Shown here in pieces: positions 1 through 12,400 of a stretch of DNA of 64,000 nt. The notes under the pieces are model-generated. The model saw nothing but the letters and a program-made list of their open reading frames with translations. It searched no databases and was not told where the DNA came from. Within the stretch, counting starts at the first letter, position 1; each line of letters begins with the position of its first letter. The stretch spans positions 21,700,001 to 21,764,000 of the forward strand of contig NC_079883.1 in the NCBI RefSeq assembly GCF_029227915.1, in the 5' to 3' direction. The position numbers and the translations under genes were made by a program. Source of the DNA: Hydractinia symbiolongicarpus. Lineage: Eukaryota; Cnidaria; Hydrozoa; Anthoathecata; Hydractiniidae.

Positions 1-168
1 ATTTACCAATAGGGTAACAATAACAGCAAAAGTACTGACACTACAGAAAGCTTGTGCAAAGGTGATAACTGTCATGTGCATGTAACAGACATGTGACAAG
101 CTTTAAAAATCAATAGAACCTTTCCCTGGAGAACTGAGGACAGGTTTTTTGCCTGCTGTGTCTTGCAG

Positions 169-261
169 GTGAAGGAACTTTTTGAAGAGTATCCTGGACC
201 TCCTTTTAATAACATTACAATGGTAGGATGTAGAGTGTTTCGTTTTTTTGTTGTGAACTGA
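169..261 (+). CDS. Candidate terminal exon of an upstream gene (partial)
   Basis: A pyrimidine-rich tract and TCTTGCAG at 161-168 precede an open frame of 30 codons that ends in TGA at 259-261. The peptide begins VKELFEEYPGPPFNN and looks protein-like, but I do not recognise it. It could be the last coding exon of a gene lying mostly left of the window, ending about 150 bases before the KIF16B start. Alternatively it is a non-coding 5' exon of KIF16B using the GT at about 225. The sequence alone does not decide. Confidence 0.3.
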   Translation: MKELFEEYPGPPFNNITMVGCRVFRFFVVN

Positions 262-408
262 AAAAATTGTGTTTTTAATTTGCATATTTGCTGTAGATAT
301 GTGATTATATGCACTGAAACGTTATATCTAGTAATTTTATGTTTTAGGATATCTATGTACATATGTAGATTTTAAGAAATCTCTTTGAAGCTGGACATAC
401 TGGTAAAA

Positions 409-3400
409 ATGGCCTCCGTCAAAGTTGCTGTAAGAGTCCGTCCTACCAATAGCAGGTAAATTTATGGTATATACTATTCTATTCTAGTGAGGCCTAGAGA
501 TTTTAATTAAAGAGATTTTTTAAATTTATTATGTGTTTTTTTTTTAAAAAAAAATTTATTGAATGGAATAAAAAATTTGTTTAATTTGACAGCCAAGTTT
601 TTGATAACATTGTTGATGCAAAGACATTAAAACACAACATTTTTTTTTTAACAAGTTTAAATTATTGCGATCCCTCTAAAGTTTGATTGCCAATGTTGAT
701 ACTTATCATATGGACATCAAGTTTAATTTATATTTTAATCTAATTATTTCTAAGTGTAGTTGAATGGAATACACTGCTGAAAACAGCCATTAAAGCAATA
801 TTTTTAAGCCTTTTATAAGCCATGTCCAACTGTCCAAGACAGTCACTTTTGTCTTCTCCCCTGGCTGACCATCTCAAACAGGTTTGACTGTAGACTATAA
901 TAATAACAAGAAAATGTCAGTTGTTTTAATAACAGTCAGGTGCACAAACTGTATATATAAAGGCATAAAGTATTTTGATTTTTAGAAACTCCCAGTTTAT
1001 TGGTTTATTTATTGGACAATTTTTAGAATTAAAATGAAGAAAATTAGCACCAAGATAATGTTGAATTAAGATCCAATCCTCCTCTGTTTAACTTTTTTTC
1101 ATAACTTTTTGTGTGTTTCTAGTTAAATTTTTTCCTTTTTGTATTTGCCTTTTTAAAGTTTTTTTATGACTATCTTCTAAACAATATTTAATATAAACAA
1201 TATTCAATATAACAATATGTCTAAGAAATGGATGTAATTATATGGAAAAAACAGGTTATTGTGTACCGCTACCTTTTTAAGGGTAGAAAAGAGTGTGCGG
1301 AAAGAAACATTTAGAAAGAAATGTCAAACTAGTATGAATTTGGAAAAATCACGCTAATTAATTTTTAACAAATGCCTAAAAATCTTATTTTGCAAAAACA
1401 ACCAAGAAGAGAATTTACACTAAAAAATTCTTAACTAAATTGTTCAATTTTAGTTTTTAGCACTTTAAAGAACAAAAAAATATAAACAGATTTCAAGGTT
1501 TCATACTTTATGTCTGTGATTATAGATATCACATAATTTGCTTTAGGTCCATTAACTAAAACATGATTTGCATCATTTTCTTAAATGATGGTTAAAGTAT
1601 AAACCCAATATTGCACTAATAAATTTCACTTGCGAATAATGTCGCAAATTCACAATAATTATTTCCGCACTTCGTAGCGATGTTGTCGATTGACACTTAT
1701 TAATTACACTAAAGCCTAAAACAGTTGAGGGCAGAAAGGCAATTAGTTCCATGACTGTTGTATTCCACGTGATTTCAGCTAATAAAATTGCTATATTTCA
1801 ACACATAAATTTTTCTAGAGCCAATTATAAAATCATAAATGCAACAGAACATTGCAAACCTTTACATTAAGTTAAGTTTGTTTGTTTTACTAAAATTTGT
1901 ATTTTCTTTCTTAGGGAGGTGAATTTAGGTTCAAAATGTATTATTGAAATGGAGGGAAAAAGAACAAGTATTATCAACTTGAAAGTATGTTTTTGTATTT
2001 CTAGCCCACTAAATTAAGAAAGTGTGATTTCAATTAAACGGAAAATTTCCCTTAAGCAGAAAATTACACTTGTGTGAAACACCTCCATCATAACATTGAA
2101 AACGTGTGCGCTCCAGTAAAAATATCAAATCAAATTAGCAAAGTAACCTTTTATTCACTTATGAAGATTTACCATAACATTCTGTATCAATAGGTGACGA
2201 CTTCCTGAAGTAACTTCTATTGTTCTTTGCTCACATGATCAATATCAGTAAATCTTTTGTTTTAAGCCCAAATGGCCTCACTCACCTGAACAAATATAAT
2301 TAATTCTTATATTATTTAAGAGGAAAAGACCCGAGACCACGCCAACATAGTGCTGATTGGATGATTGTAATTCAGGGGATTGCTTTGAGATGGATTTGAA
2401 TTTTAGGAATTTGTTTGACATTTGTTTGCGCCTAAGCTTTCGTTTGAGAGAAACTGGATTTGATATCCTCAAAGAAAACTTAGTTGACTAGGCTAGTAAA
2501 TAGCTGGTTTAGCTACCAAAACTTCAAAGCTAGAAGTTTAATCCTTTTTGACAATTATATTTCATATGCAATACGTTGATAATATGATGCATCCAAATTT
2601 TCAGTGTAATTTCTAATCAAAAAAAGCTCTTTTTTCTCACTGTTGTGCCTAACGTTCATTTACAGCATGCTACCATTTTTAAATTTCTAATGCTCACCTC
2701 AGATCACGTGATTATACCTATTGTTTTATTGAGAGATTGCATCTGCTGACATCAGCATACAAAGACCTCGGCTATATATCATCACATATTATCATGCCAC
2801 TGCTAAATTTACTATTATATTACAACTTTTCAAATCCTGGCAGATGTGTTTACCAAAACTCTTTATTCACGTCGGCGAATGTTTTCCCACATATTTTGTT
2901 TTTAATTTGGATGCAAATTGCACCTTGAAAAGTTTTTGCTTTGTTGGCTAAATTTTCTGTGCCAATGTGATGATTTAATGGTTGTATTCTTGTCTATAAA
3001 TAATGATTCCTTAGGGAAACAATGTGCCCTTTTCCCATACTAAAAGAATGTAGAATACTTTCTTCTTTTATCTGCTAAAAGATCAACAGCATTTACCTCA
3101 GATGGTAGCATTTTTTATCAACTGTGCATAGAAATGTACTGTTGTATGCAAAGAATTCTCCTTATATTTATGTTTGTTTCTTTAGATGGCTTACAGTTCA
3201 ACAGATAATGAAGATTCACATGGAAGAGAAAGAGTTAAAGATTTTTTCTTTGACTATTCATACTGGTCATATGATGAAAATTCATCACATTTTACAACTC
3301 AAGAACAGGTCTCTTTTAAAATATGTTATATTGTCATTGATTCTAATGTTGTTGTAAAGATATTGTAATTCTCCCAACCTTTTTGATATAATTCATAATT

Positions 3401-6400
3401 CTGTAGGTGTATAAAGATTTGGGTACTGGGGTTGTTGTAGCGGCTGATGAAGGTTACAATGCTTGTATCTTTGCATATGGACAGACAGGTGAGACAATAG
3501 ATGCTTAACTGTCTAATTTATATCTTATTTAATTAATCTTGGCATATTCAAATGTATTAAGTGTTAAATCTTACTTGTTTTTTTATTATAGGTAGTGGAA
3601 AAACTCATACAATGATGGGTCAGAAGGTAAGTTTTATCAACTTGTTGTTTTATTAAATTTTATTAGTAACTGCATATTAATGAGAGAAATTTGGGATTAA
3701 TGTTTTTTTTAAAATTGTTACAAGATTCAGTTAAAAATCAGACAAGGTACAAATCCAAAAATATGTTAATAACTGGGTCATTTGTTGATTACTGGTTGGA
3801 CACATTGTTTGCTTCGATTAATCAAACTTTGGTGTCTCTGTTTTTTTTAATGAAACTTAAGCTAGAGAATTCGTATTGACATTTGTGATCTGCAGTGTTA
3901 TGCATATTATTTTTTTGTTATTCAGAATAATGAAGGTCTAATTCCTCGTATTTGTGAGGTTAGTGAAAAACAATATGTCTTATCTCTTATATCTTATGCT
4001 CTTTTGTGGATGCATGAGTTTCCTGCTTCCATTTTTTTTTTTAGAATCTTTTTCATCAAATTCATGAGAAGGAGAGAGAAGGGGTTTCCTTTCGAACAGA
4101 AGTCAGGTATTTTTGTTATACAAAAATCTTAATGTACTTTACCTTATTACCAGTGCATGTGCTGTTTATGGTATATTTTTTATTTTCAATTAAAGCCAGC
4201 ACATCTTACATTTAGCAGATTAAAGATTTTAAGGGAATTCGTCCAATTTTGTTATACAATACCTGATTTTTTTTTCAGCTATCTTGAAATCTACAATGAG
4301 AGAGTTCGTGATTTGCTTCGTGCATCAACAGCAAAAGGAGGACAGACACACACTTTAAAAGTCAGAGAACATCCAAAAGAGGGACCTTATGTTCAAGGTG
4401 AGAATAAAATATAACAATAATATAATATATTATATAACATGAGAAGTATCTGAAATTCAATAAAGTGAAATCTATTATTTATAGGTCTAACAAAACACCT
4501 GGTGTCAGATTATGGAGCTATTGAAGCCATTATGAAGCAAGGAAATGACCTCAGGTTAGCTTTTATGGATTTATTATATTCTTGCCATATTTTTATTTTA
4601 ACTAAGAAAGATGTACTATTTTCAGTATCTCGTATGTGTTTAGAACAACAGCATCGACAAATATGAACGATACTAGTAGTCGCTCACATGCAATTTTTAC
4701 TGTCAGTTACACACAGGTATAGATTGTTATTTTTTTTCATTTATGTGCATAGTCACTTATAAAGTTTGTCCTAATTTTAACTGCAGTTTTTTAAAAATCA
4801 ACTTTTGAAATATGCTTTCGGTATGTATTCTAGGCAAAGTTTATGCACAATCTACCCAGTGAAACGACAAGTAAAATAAATCTAGTGGATCTGGCTGGAA
4901 GGTATGGTTTATTTAAAAGTCACTTTATATTTAGTTATAATCATTTACTTTGGCACATGGTATGCTTTTTTCACTTTTCCCTCACGGTGTAAAAGTAACA
5001 AAGTTTTTATTGAATAGTTGTTGCAGTCAATCAAATAATCATGGTGTATTACAGATTTTTGCACAGAAATAAATTACAGATGAATTATTAATTTTTATGC
5101 CTTTTGAGACTGTAATTTTTTTAGTGAACGTGCTGATTCAACTGGTGCCACAGGAGTAAGGCTAAAGGAGGGTGCAAATATTAACAAATCTCTGGTTACT
5201 CTTGGCTCTGTTATTTCTTCCTTGGGTAGGTTAACCGGAAACAATATTGTATTGCATTTTTATTATTTCAAATTTAAACCAAAATTTGAATATGTGTGAT
5301 AGTTTTTTTGTTGTCATCTAGGTTTAAAATTTTGACATATTTATATCAAGGGATAATTTATTTTTTTAGCGGAAGCATCAACAAACACGAAAAAGAAGAA
5401 TATGTTTATCCCTTATCGCGATTCCGTTCTAACATGGCTTTTAAAAGACAGTCTTGGTGGAAACTCAAAAACAATTATGATTGCCAGTATGTTTAATTGC
5501 TTTAAAAGATATTGACAATAGGGTTTAAAAAACTTGTATGGTTTAATTCATTTTTGTTTTTCAGCTATTTCACCTTCGGATTGCAATTATGCTGAAACTT
5601 TGAGTACACTTCGCTATGCGAATCGTGCAAAAAATATTATCAACAAGCCAACTGTTAACGAGGTTAGTTTAGTCTCCAGGTTGTAATCAAGCGTTCTCAA
5701 TTGCTGTATATCTGTTGCATGATTTACTTATTGCAAATATGTTAAATTATTTTGAATTTACCATTTCATTAGAAAAAGGTTTATCCTCTGCTACAGCAAA
5801 TACATAATATTTTTTGTTAAATTTGTGCAGGAATTAGGTCCCATTTACAGATTTATACCAATATTGAGCTTTTAGTAGCCACTGGAAGTATTGTTATTTT
5901 AAAGAGACACAATCAATGAACACTGTGAAAAGAATATTTTTTTTGCAACTTATTAAACTTTCTGCAAAGTTTTAAAATTTTAGTTTACTCATCTGTAAAC
6001 TAAAATTTTAAACTAATCTGACAACTAAAGAATCAATTTTTTTTTATCTCGACGGCAGTGTGCTTACCAAAAAGTCTTATTAAAATTCCCATTGGAGTCT
6101 TACAGCTTAAATTGCAAATTTCAAGATCGCACCATGTTTTGTTTTTTTTGTTACCTAAATGAAGATATGATAGAGGAAATGTTCAGTTTATTTTTTTACT
6201 TTTAGGATTCAAATGTGAAGTTGATTCGGGATTTGCGTGCAGAAATTGATAAGCTGAAAAGCATTATTGGCCATGTATGATTTTTCAATGTTTTTTTTTC
6301 TTTTTATCATCTTTTAAATGACGTTTAAAACTTATATTTTTAAAATGTGTATGTTTAGGATGTTTTAAGCGATGCAGAAAAAGCAGCTGCACGTAAACTT

Positions 6401-9400
6401 TATGAAAACGAAGAGAGAATTGGTAAACTTACTGATAAATGGAAAGATAGATGGAATGAAACACAAAAGATTATGCAGGTTGACAAACGTTAATCATTTA
6501 TTTTTTTTGTCTTTCTTGTTTTTATTTTCTTTTTATTTGTTTGCTTGTTTGTTTACTTTTTTGTTTTGTTTTGTTTTGAACTCTCCCTATTTATTTTTTA
6601 GTGTTTTAAAAAAATCTTAAAGAAAGTAAACAAAGAAAGATATTACACATTGTTAGGTTTAACAATACTTTTGTTTTTGCCCTAATTTCGTCTGGAATTA
6701 ACATTTTTATTTGAGAAGAAAATTTTTTTTACATTTCACTAACATTATTTTTCATAAAATGTGTGGGTATAATTCTTTATATTAGTTTGATAAAGAACGT
6801 TTTTCTCCTTAAATACTAAATATATTTTTCTTTGGTGATTTGTATTTCACATGAAATGTTTTTGCAGTGAATTATTTTAGGTGTAGTGTTAAGTAGTAAC
6901 TGGTGCAAAACGTAGAGGTAAAACCTAGAGCAAGAAAATGTAAGACTAATATACAGTACAGCAGTTTTAGACAAGAGCTAAGCCAGGCTAGGTTAATTTG
7001 GGGGGCTATCATTAGGGTTGAGAATTATAAAACCAGAGGCTGCAATGGTTAGAGTAAATTTTATTTTAAATCCAGGAGAGAGAATTGGCTTTCCAACACC
7101 GGCTGGATGCAGGTATTCGCATGGAATCAGAGTTGCCGCATTTAGTTGCGTTGGAAGATGATTTGTTGAGCACTGGAATTTTGTTGTACCATTTGAAAGT
7201 ATGGATATTATTTATTTATCAGATTATCATTGACTTCATCTTGATTGCTGATAAAATGTATTGTATAAATGGATATATTTGCTCTGTTTAATAGGAAGGA
7301 AAAACTTTTGTTGGCACAGAAAATTCTAAAACAAAACCGGATATCGGTAAGTGTGTGCTTTCCAAGCTCTCTAAAATGTTTAAAGCTTTCACAGCGGGAA
7401 ATTCGAGTCAAGTTTCGCTGCGCAGAGGAGGCCGTAAAGCCACTTGATCTTGATGTAAATTCAGTCTACTATCAGAAAAAAATGATCTGGTAGTGACCCA
7501 AAAGTTACAAGATTTAAGATATAGCCTTTTTAAGTGCTGAAAGGCTATAAATATTTACAAGTAGTTCCATATCTAAATATGACAACCCTTTATATTTTTT
7601 TAGTGATTAGTGGACCAAGTATTTTGGACGAGCATTGTGTTATTGAAAATAATGATGGTTATGTTGTTCTTGATCCATTCCCTGAAGCTGCTTGCTCTGT
7701 AAATGGAACAAGTATTCGAAAACGAGTACGTTTGCAACAGGGTAAGTAGAGAATCATATGTCAGCAAAAGGGGGTGATGAGTTATGGTTGTAAAGGAGTG
7801 AATCAATGCCTATATAAAGAAAAATGTAAAGGCTAGTTTCCCTTACACGAAATTAGTTCAATCGATTAACATCCAGCAATGGGAAAGTAGAACATTCTTG
7901 TTGGGTGGAAACCAACCTTAACAATATTTTTAATGTTTGATTAGGTGATGTTGTTATTCTTGGGAAGACATCAATTTTTCGCTTCAATCATCCTAAGGAA
8001 GCTGAAGAACTCAGAGAAAAACGCAAGGTGTGTTTTTGTAACATGTATTTATCAGTTCCTCGAAAGTTTAAAATGTTAGACGTTCACGAAAAAACTATTG
8101 TTGTTACGCGCTTCTCTTCCTTCTCTTTTCGTTTTGCTAATTATTTCAGTTTCAGTTTCACGAGTCTACTAAAAATAAATAGCATAAAAATTGCACAATG
8201 AATGCAAAATTTATGACGTTGATAAATTTTGTAATGTTTCCTTCTAGTCTGTTGGTCCTGGTTTCAGTAACCTGTCGATGTCCACAAAATTTCGCAGCGA
8301 GTCTGATCTCCTTAAGAAGATGCGAAAGTAAGTAGCTATATGTAATAAAGGGTCGACTATTGTGATGTATGTAATGTCTCGCTTCGTGAACGAAAGTTTC
8401 TGTATTAACTCCTTAGTCCTGAACGAGACAAGAGAGAAGAAGATTTGTCAAGGCAGTTGGAAGAAGCGAGGTATTTTAAACGAATCAAATGATATTTAGT
8501 TGTGGTGTCTTTTTTTTTCTAATTATCATAAATTCTGTTTCTTAGGCTTCTTCTTGAAAAACAAAAACAAGAAGAAGAACGTAGAATGGAAGAAACTAGG
8601 TAAAAATGTTCATGATTGTGTTGTTTAATACTAATTTTATCGTTGTTGTTGTTGTTGTTTTTGTTGTTGTTGTTGTTGTTGTTGTTTTTGTTGTTGTTGT
8701 CATTGCCATGTCAAACGTAAATTAAATTTGTAACTTCAAGCCATTTTTCAAGATAATATTCTCATTCAGTTAAATGTAATATCCCTGTTTATTTTGTGTT
8801 CACTTTCATCATTTACCATCTTTTGTAGAAACGAGTTTACACGACAGATTCGTGAAGAATCCAGAAGATTGCAAGAGACAAGGTGAGTTTGTTTTTTTAG
8901 CTTTCAACAATAAATTTCGTGGTATTAAAATTTAATTTTTGGTTTTATGATTTTTCACAGAGGAGAATTAGAGAGTCAAAGGAGAGCAAGGTTAAAGGAG
9001 GCACAAACACCAGAACAAATCAAGTAAGTTCAAATAAAACTTTTGGTAACACCCTTTTAATAAGGTACTATCAGACTTACAAACCCTTATGATAAACTAC
9101 AAGGTATTTGGATGAGGTTTCTTTTATGTTGGTTCAAAATATGAATTCAAACACTTTAAACTATGAGTAAAATCGTTAATGATTGTGTACTTGGTGTTTG
9201 CCATTTGCATGAGACATAAAAAAACAGAAAATGCAGTGGCGTAACTTGTAGTTATTTCATCCTAATTGAAATACGCTGAGCTGTCGTTGAATGTTTACAA
9301 ACCTTATATACATTGTTTTCAGCTGGAATCGTAATTTTTCGTAATTTCAGAAAGCATCTAGAAGAGCTTGAGCGACATTATGCAGAAGCTGAAGAAAAGA

Positions 9401-12400
9401 GAGTGCAACGCGAGAAAGAGCTGAGTGAAAGTATACGTAGTAAAGAAAATTTGATTGGCTCGCAAGAAGAGAAGCTAGCACAAGTTCAACACCAATGCGA
9501 AGAAGTAAAAACAGAAAACGATAAATCTGTCGAGAGAGAAGTTGACCTCTTTATTAAACAAAGATCAGAAGAAACTACGAAATTAAATAACGAAATAAGA
9601 GACATCGTTGATAGGGAGCGAGCAAAAAGCGAATCTTCTGTTAACATTGATGATATACATGCAGTTTGGGTTACAGAGACAAATAAAATAGTAGCTCAGG
9701 AAAAGTTATGTTCGACGCTTAGCAACGAGCTTAATGAATGTGTGTCGTCTTTAGAAAGAAAGTCAGACATAGCGGAGGATGAAAGACAAAATCTGGAGCA
9801 ACATAAAGAGGAGTTAAAGAAAAGTTTAAGCAACGCGCAAGTCTACCTTGAAGAAGTGTATCATGGAAAAGCAAAGGCGCTGAAAAAGTACGAACAGGAC
9901 TATAAGAACAGATATGAATTCGTTTGCTGGGAGCGTGATCGAGCTCTTGAAAAAAAGAACGAAAGAAAACAGTTGGTGGAGGTAGAGCTTAGTTTACACG
10001 AAGACAAATTAGTTGACGCACAGAGCGCTTTAGATGAGACGAAAGCTAAGTATTACACTGTTGTAAGCGAGGAGAATAAAAATTTAGCTACTGAGAGGTA
10101 TAAAGTTGATCAGCGGAAGAAAGAAGCTATCAAACGTTCTATAGAAGATCAAAGAGAATTCAACGAAAAAGTTCAACAGTATAGATCTCTGTTACAGAAG
10201 GGTCAAGATAAAATCAACGTTAAGAAAGCCGAGACTGAAAGTTTAAGACAAGAGTTGACAGACTTAATGAAAATTAAAAGTGACAACGCTAAACTGAAAA
10301 TCGAGAGCTTGCGTGTCGAGTTAAACGATAAAATCGAAGACATACACGAGTTAGAGAAAAATCATCAAGTTGTTAAAAACGAAGAAGAAATCGTCATCCA
10401 AACTATGATGAAAGAATTAGAGAGTAAGAAATCGCAGAATGAAAACGAGGCTGAAATGTCTGAGAAAGTCATGTTGGAGCTTGAGAAGGTGTCTCGTGAG
10501 AAAATTCTGTTGTTACAAGAAGATGTGGACGCGTGCGAAAAAACAGTGTTGCAGTACAAGTCAGATATTGAGCGCGATCAAGAGAATTTGAAAGAAATAG
10601 ATAAACTATACGAAACTGATACCGCTAAGCTTGACTCTGAGTTAATTTATGTTGCCTATCTCATTGAGAAAGAGTTTCAAAATCGCGACGAGGCTCCAGA
10701 GTTAGTCACCATCCAAAATTCCAAATCTAAACTAGAAGACATCAATAAAACATATAAAAGTAACATTGAAAATATTCAAAATTTAACTGATAGTATATGG
10801 AAACCGTTGATTGAAAGCCGCGAGGAAGTGCAGTTGGTTTTGGAAGACCTGGTTCGCACGCGTGGCATAGCTGAGGTGACGTTAACCGAGCTTAAAGAGC
10901 AGTTTTCACAAGAGCGTAAAGAGGAGATTGACGAGATCGAAATTTTACGCGAAAGACTAGCAGATTTCGAAGAGGAGCGAAATATTTCAGGTGGTTGTAG
11001 CGAGAACGAGATCTACCCTGCAGCTGGTGAACAGAACAGCAAGAGTGATGATAGTTTTGAGGAGATTCTTACAAAAGAAAAACAAAAGTAAAATTGACTT
11101 CTTGTTTTGTTATTATTGTGTCGTTTGTTCGTTCTGCGTGATTGTAACGATTACCCATAATACAGTGTTTGTTCAAACCTATTTACCATGCTTCAGTAAA
11201 TCTCAAAAAGACGTCCATGCTACGTTTTGCGCTTCGTTCAATAACAAAAAGCACTTAAACAGACGCTTTGGAAGATTCACCTTTGTGAGCGCAAACGTGT
11301 TTATTATTTAACTGTATTATAACCATAAAAATGCTCCTCATTGAGGTTCTAATCTTATCTTCTAAAATTTTGTTTTAATCGCATGTTGTACCCAGATTTC
11401 TTGAGATCGTTTTTAAATTCTGTAAATGAAAAATTACGGTTACTACCCTGAGCGAACAGATTTTCCCATTTTATATTTTTATAAAGTTGGCGGCAGGGCC
11501 CCTACTAAATGGTAATACTTTTTTCATAATCAAGTTGAGTCTTTTTACTTTCTTTTTTTTAATATCTCTAAAGTGAGTCGATTTCTTGAAATAAATTTGC
11601 AGGTTTTCTTTTCTTTTTTCTTTTATTTTATTAAAACACTCCCTCCTTGGTGATAGCAATCACAACAGTATACTAATCAAATTTTTCAAAACACATATAT
11701 AATCTTATAACACATAAAGCAATCTTTTTCTACTTCAGAATTCAAGATGAAATGTACCAGAAAATTATCGCCATGGAAACAGCAATGCAAGCAGAAATTG
11801 ACCAATTGAAAAAGCGGGAAATGGATTTAATATCCTGCTTGCAAAAAGATCGCGAGAGTCTGGTAGATGAGAAACAAAATCTCGAACAGGTTTAGTTTTC
11901 GATAATTTTTTTATGGATTTTATTTCATAGAATCTGTGTAAAATTAACCACATCTGATGCAGACAGAATAAATAGGAACCTGAGGAGTTGATGTGAAAGC
12001 AAAGTTCTTACGAAAATTGTTCAAATTTAGTGAAAGGACGCGACATTTACACTTTTCTGTCCGCGTGCCCTAAACGTCAAAATGATGTAAAAGTATCATT
12101 AAGTTCCTGAAATAACAAGCACTTACGCATCCCCTCTTGTGAAGCATGTAGATGATAAATTAGTTAAAATACCTTTATCCCTAAAAACTGATATTTCAGT
12201 TATCACCTTTTGACTTATGATTCATACCCTTTCATTGAGAAGAAGTGTAAAGAAACGAGAATCTGTTATTGTGAAAACGTATATTATTGTTCACTATTCC
12301 GCTGCATTGTGATATATTCTTGCTTTAAGAGGGTATGTTTTTGCATATAGGATAAAGATGCGAATATAGAACGTGTTGAGCAACTTCGAATGCTTTTAAA

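Noticed and set aside
9234-9250. CAGTGGCGTAAC word resembling a hAT-type transposon end (also near 54947 and, inverted, near 32000)
   Set aside because: No matching opposite end or target duplication could be paired; too short to call.
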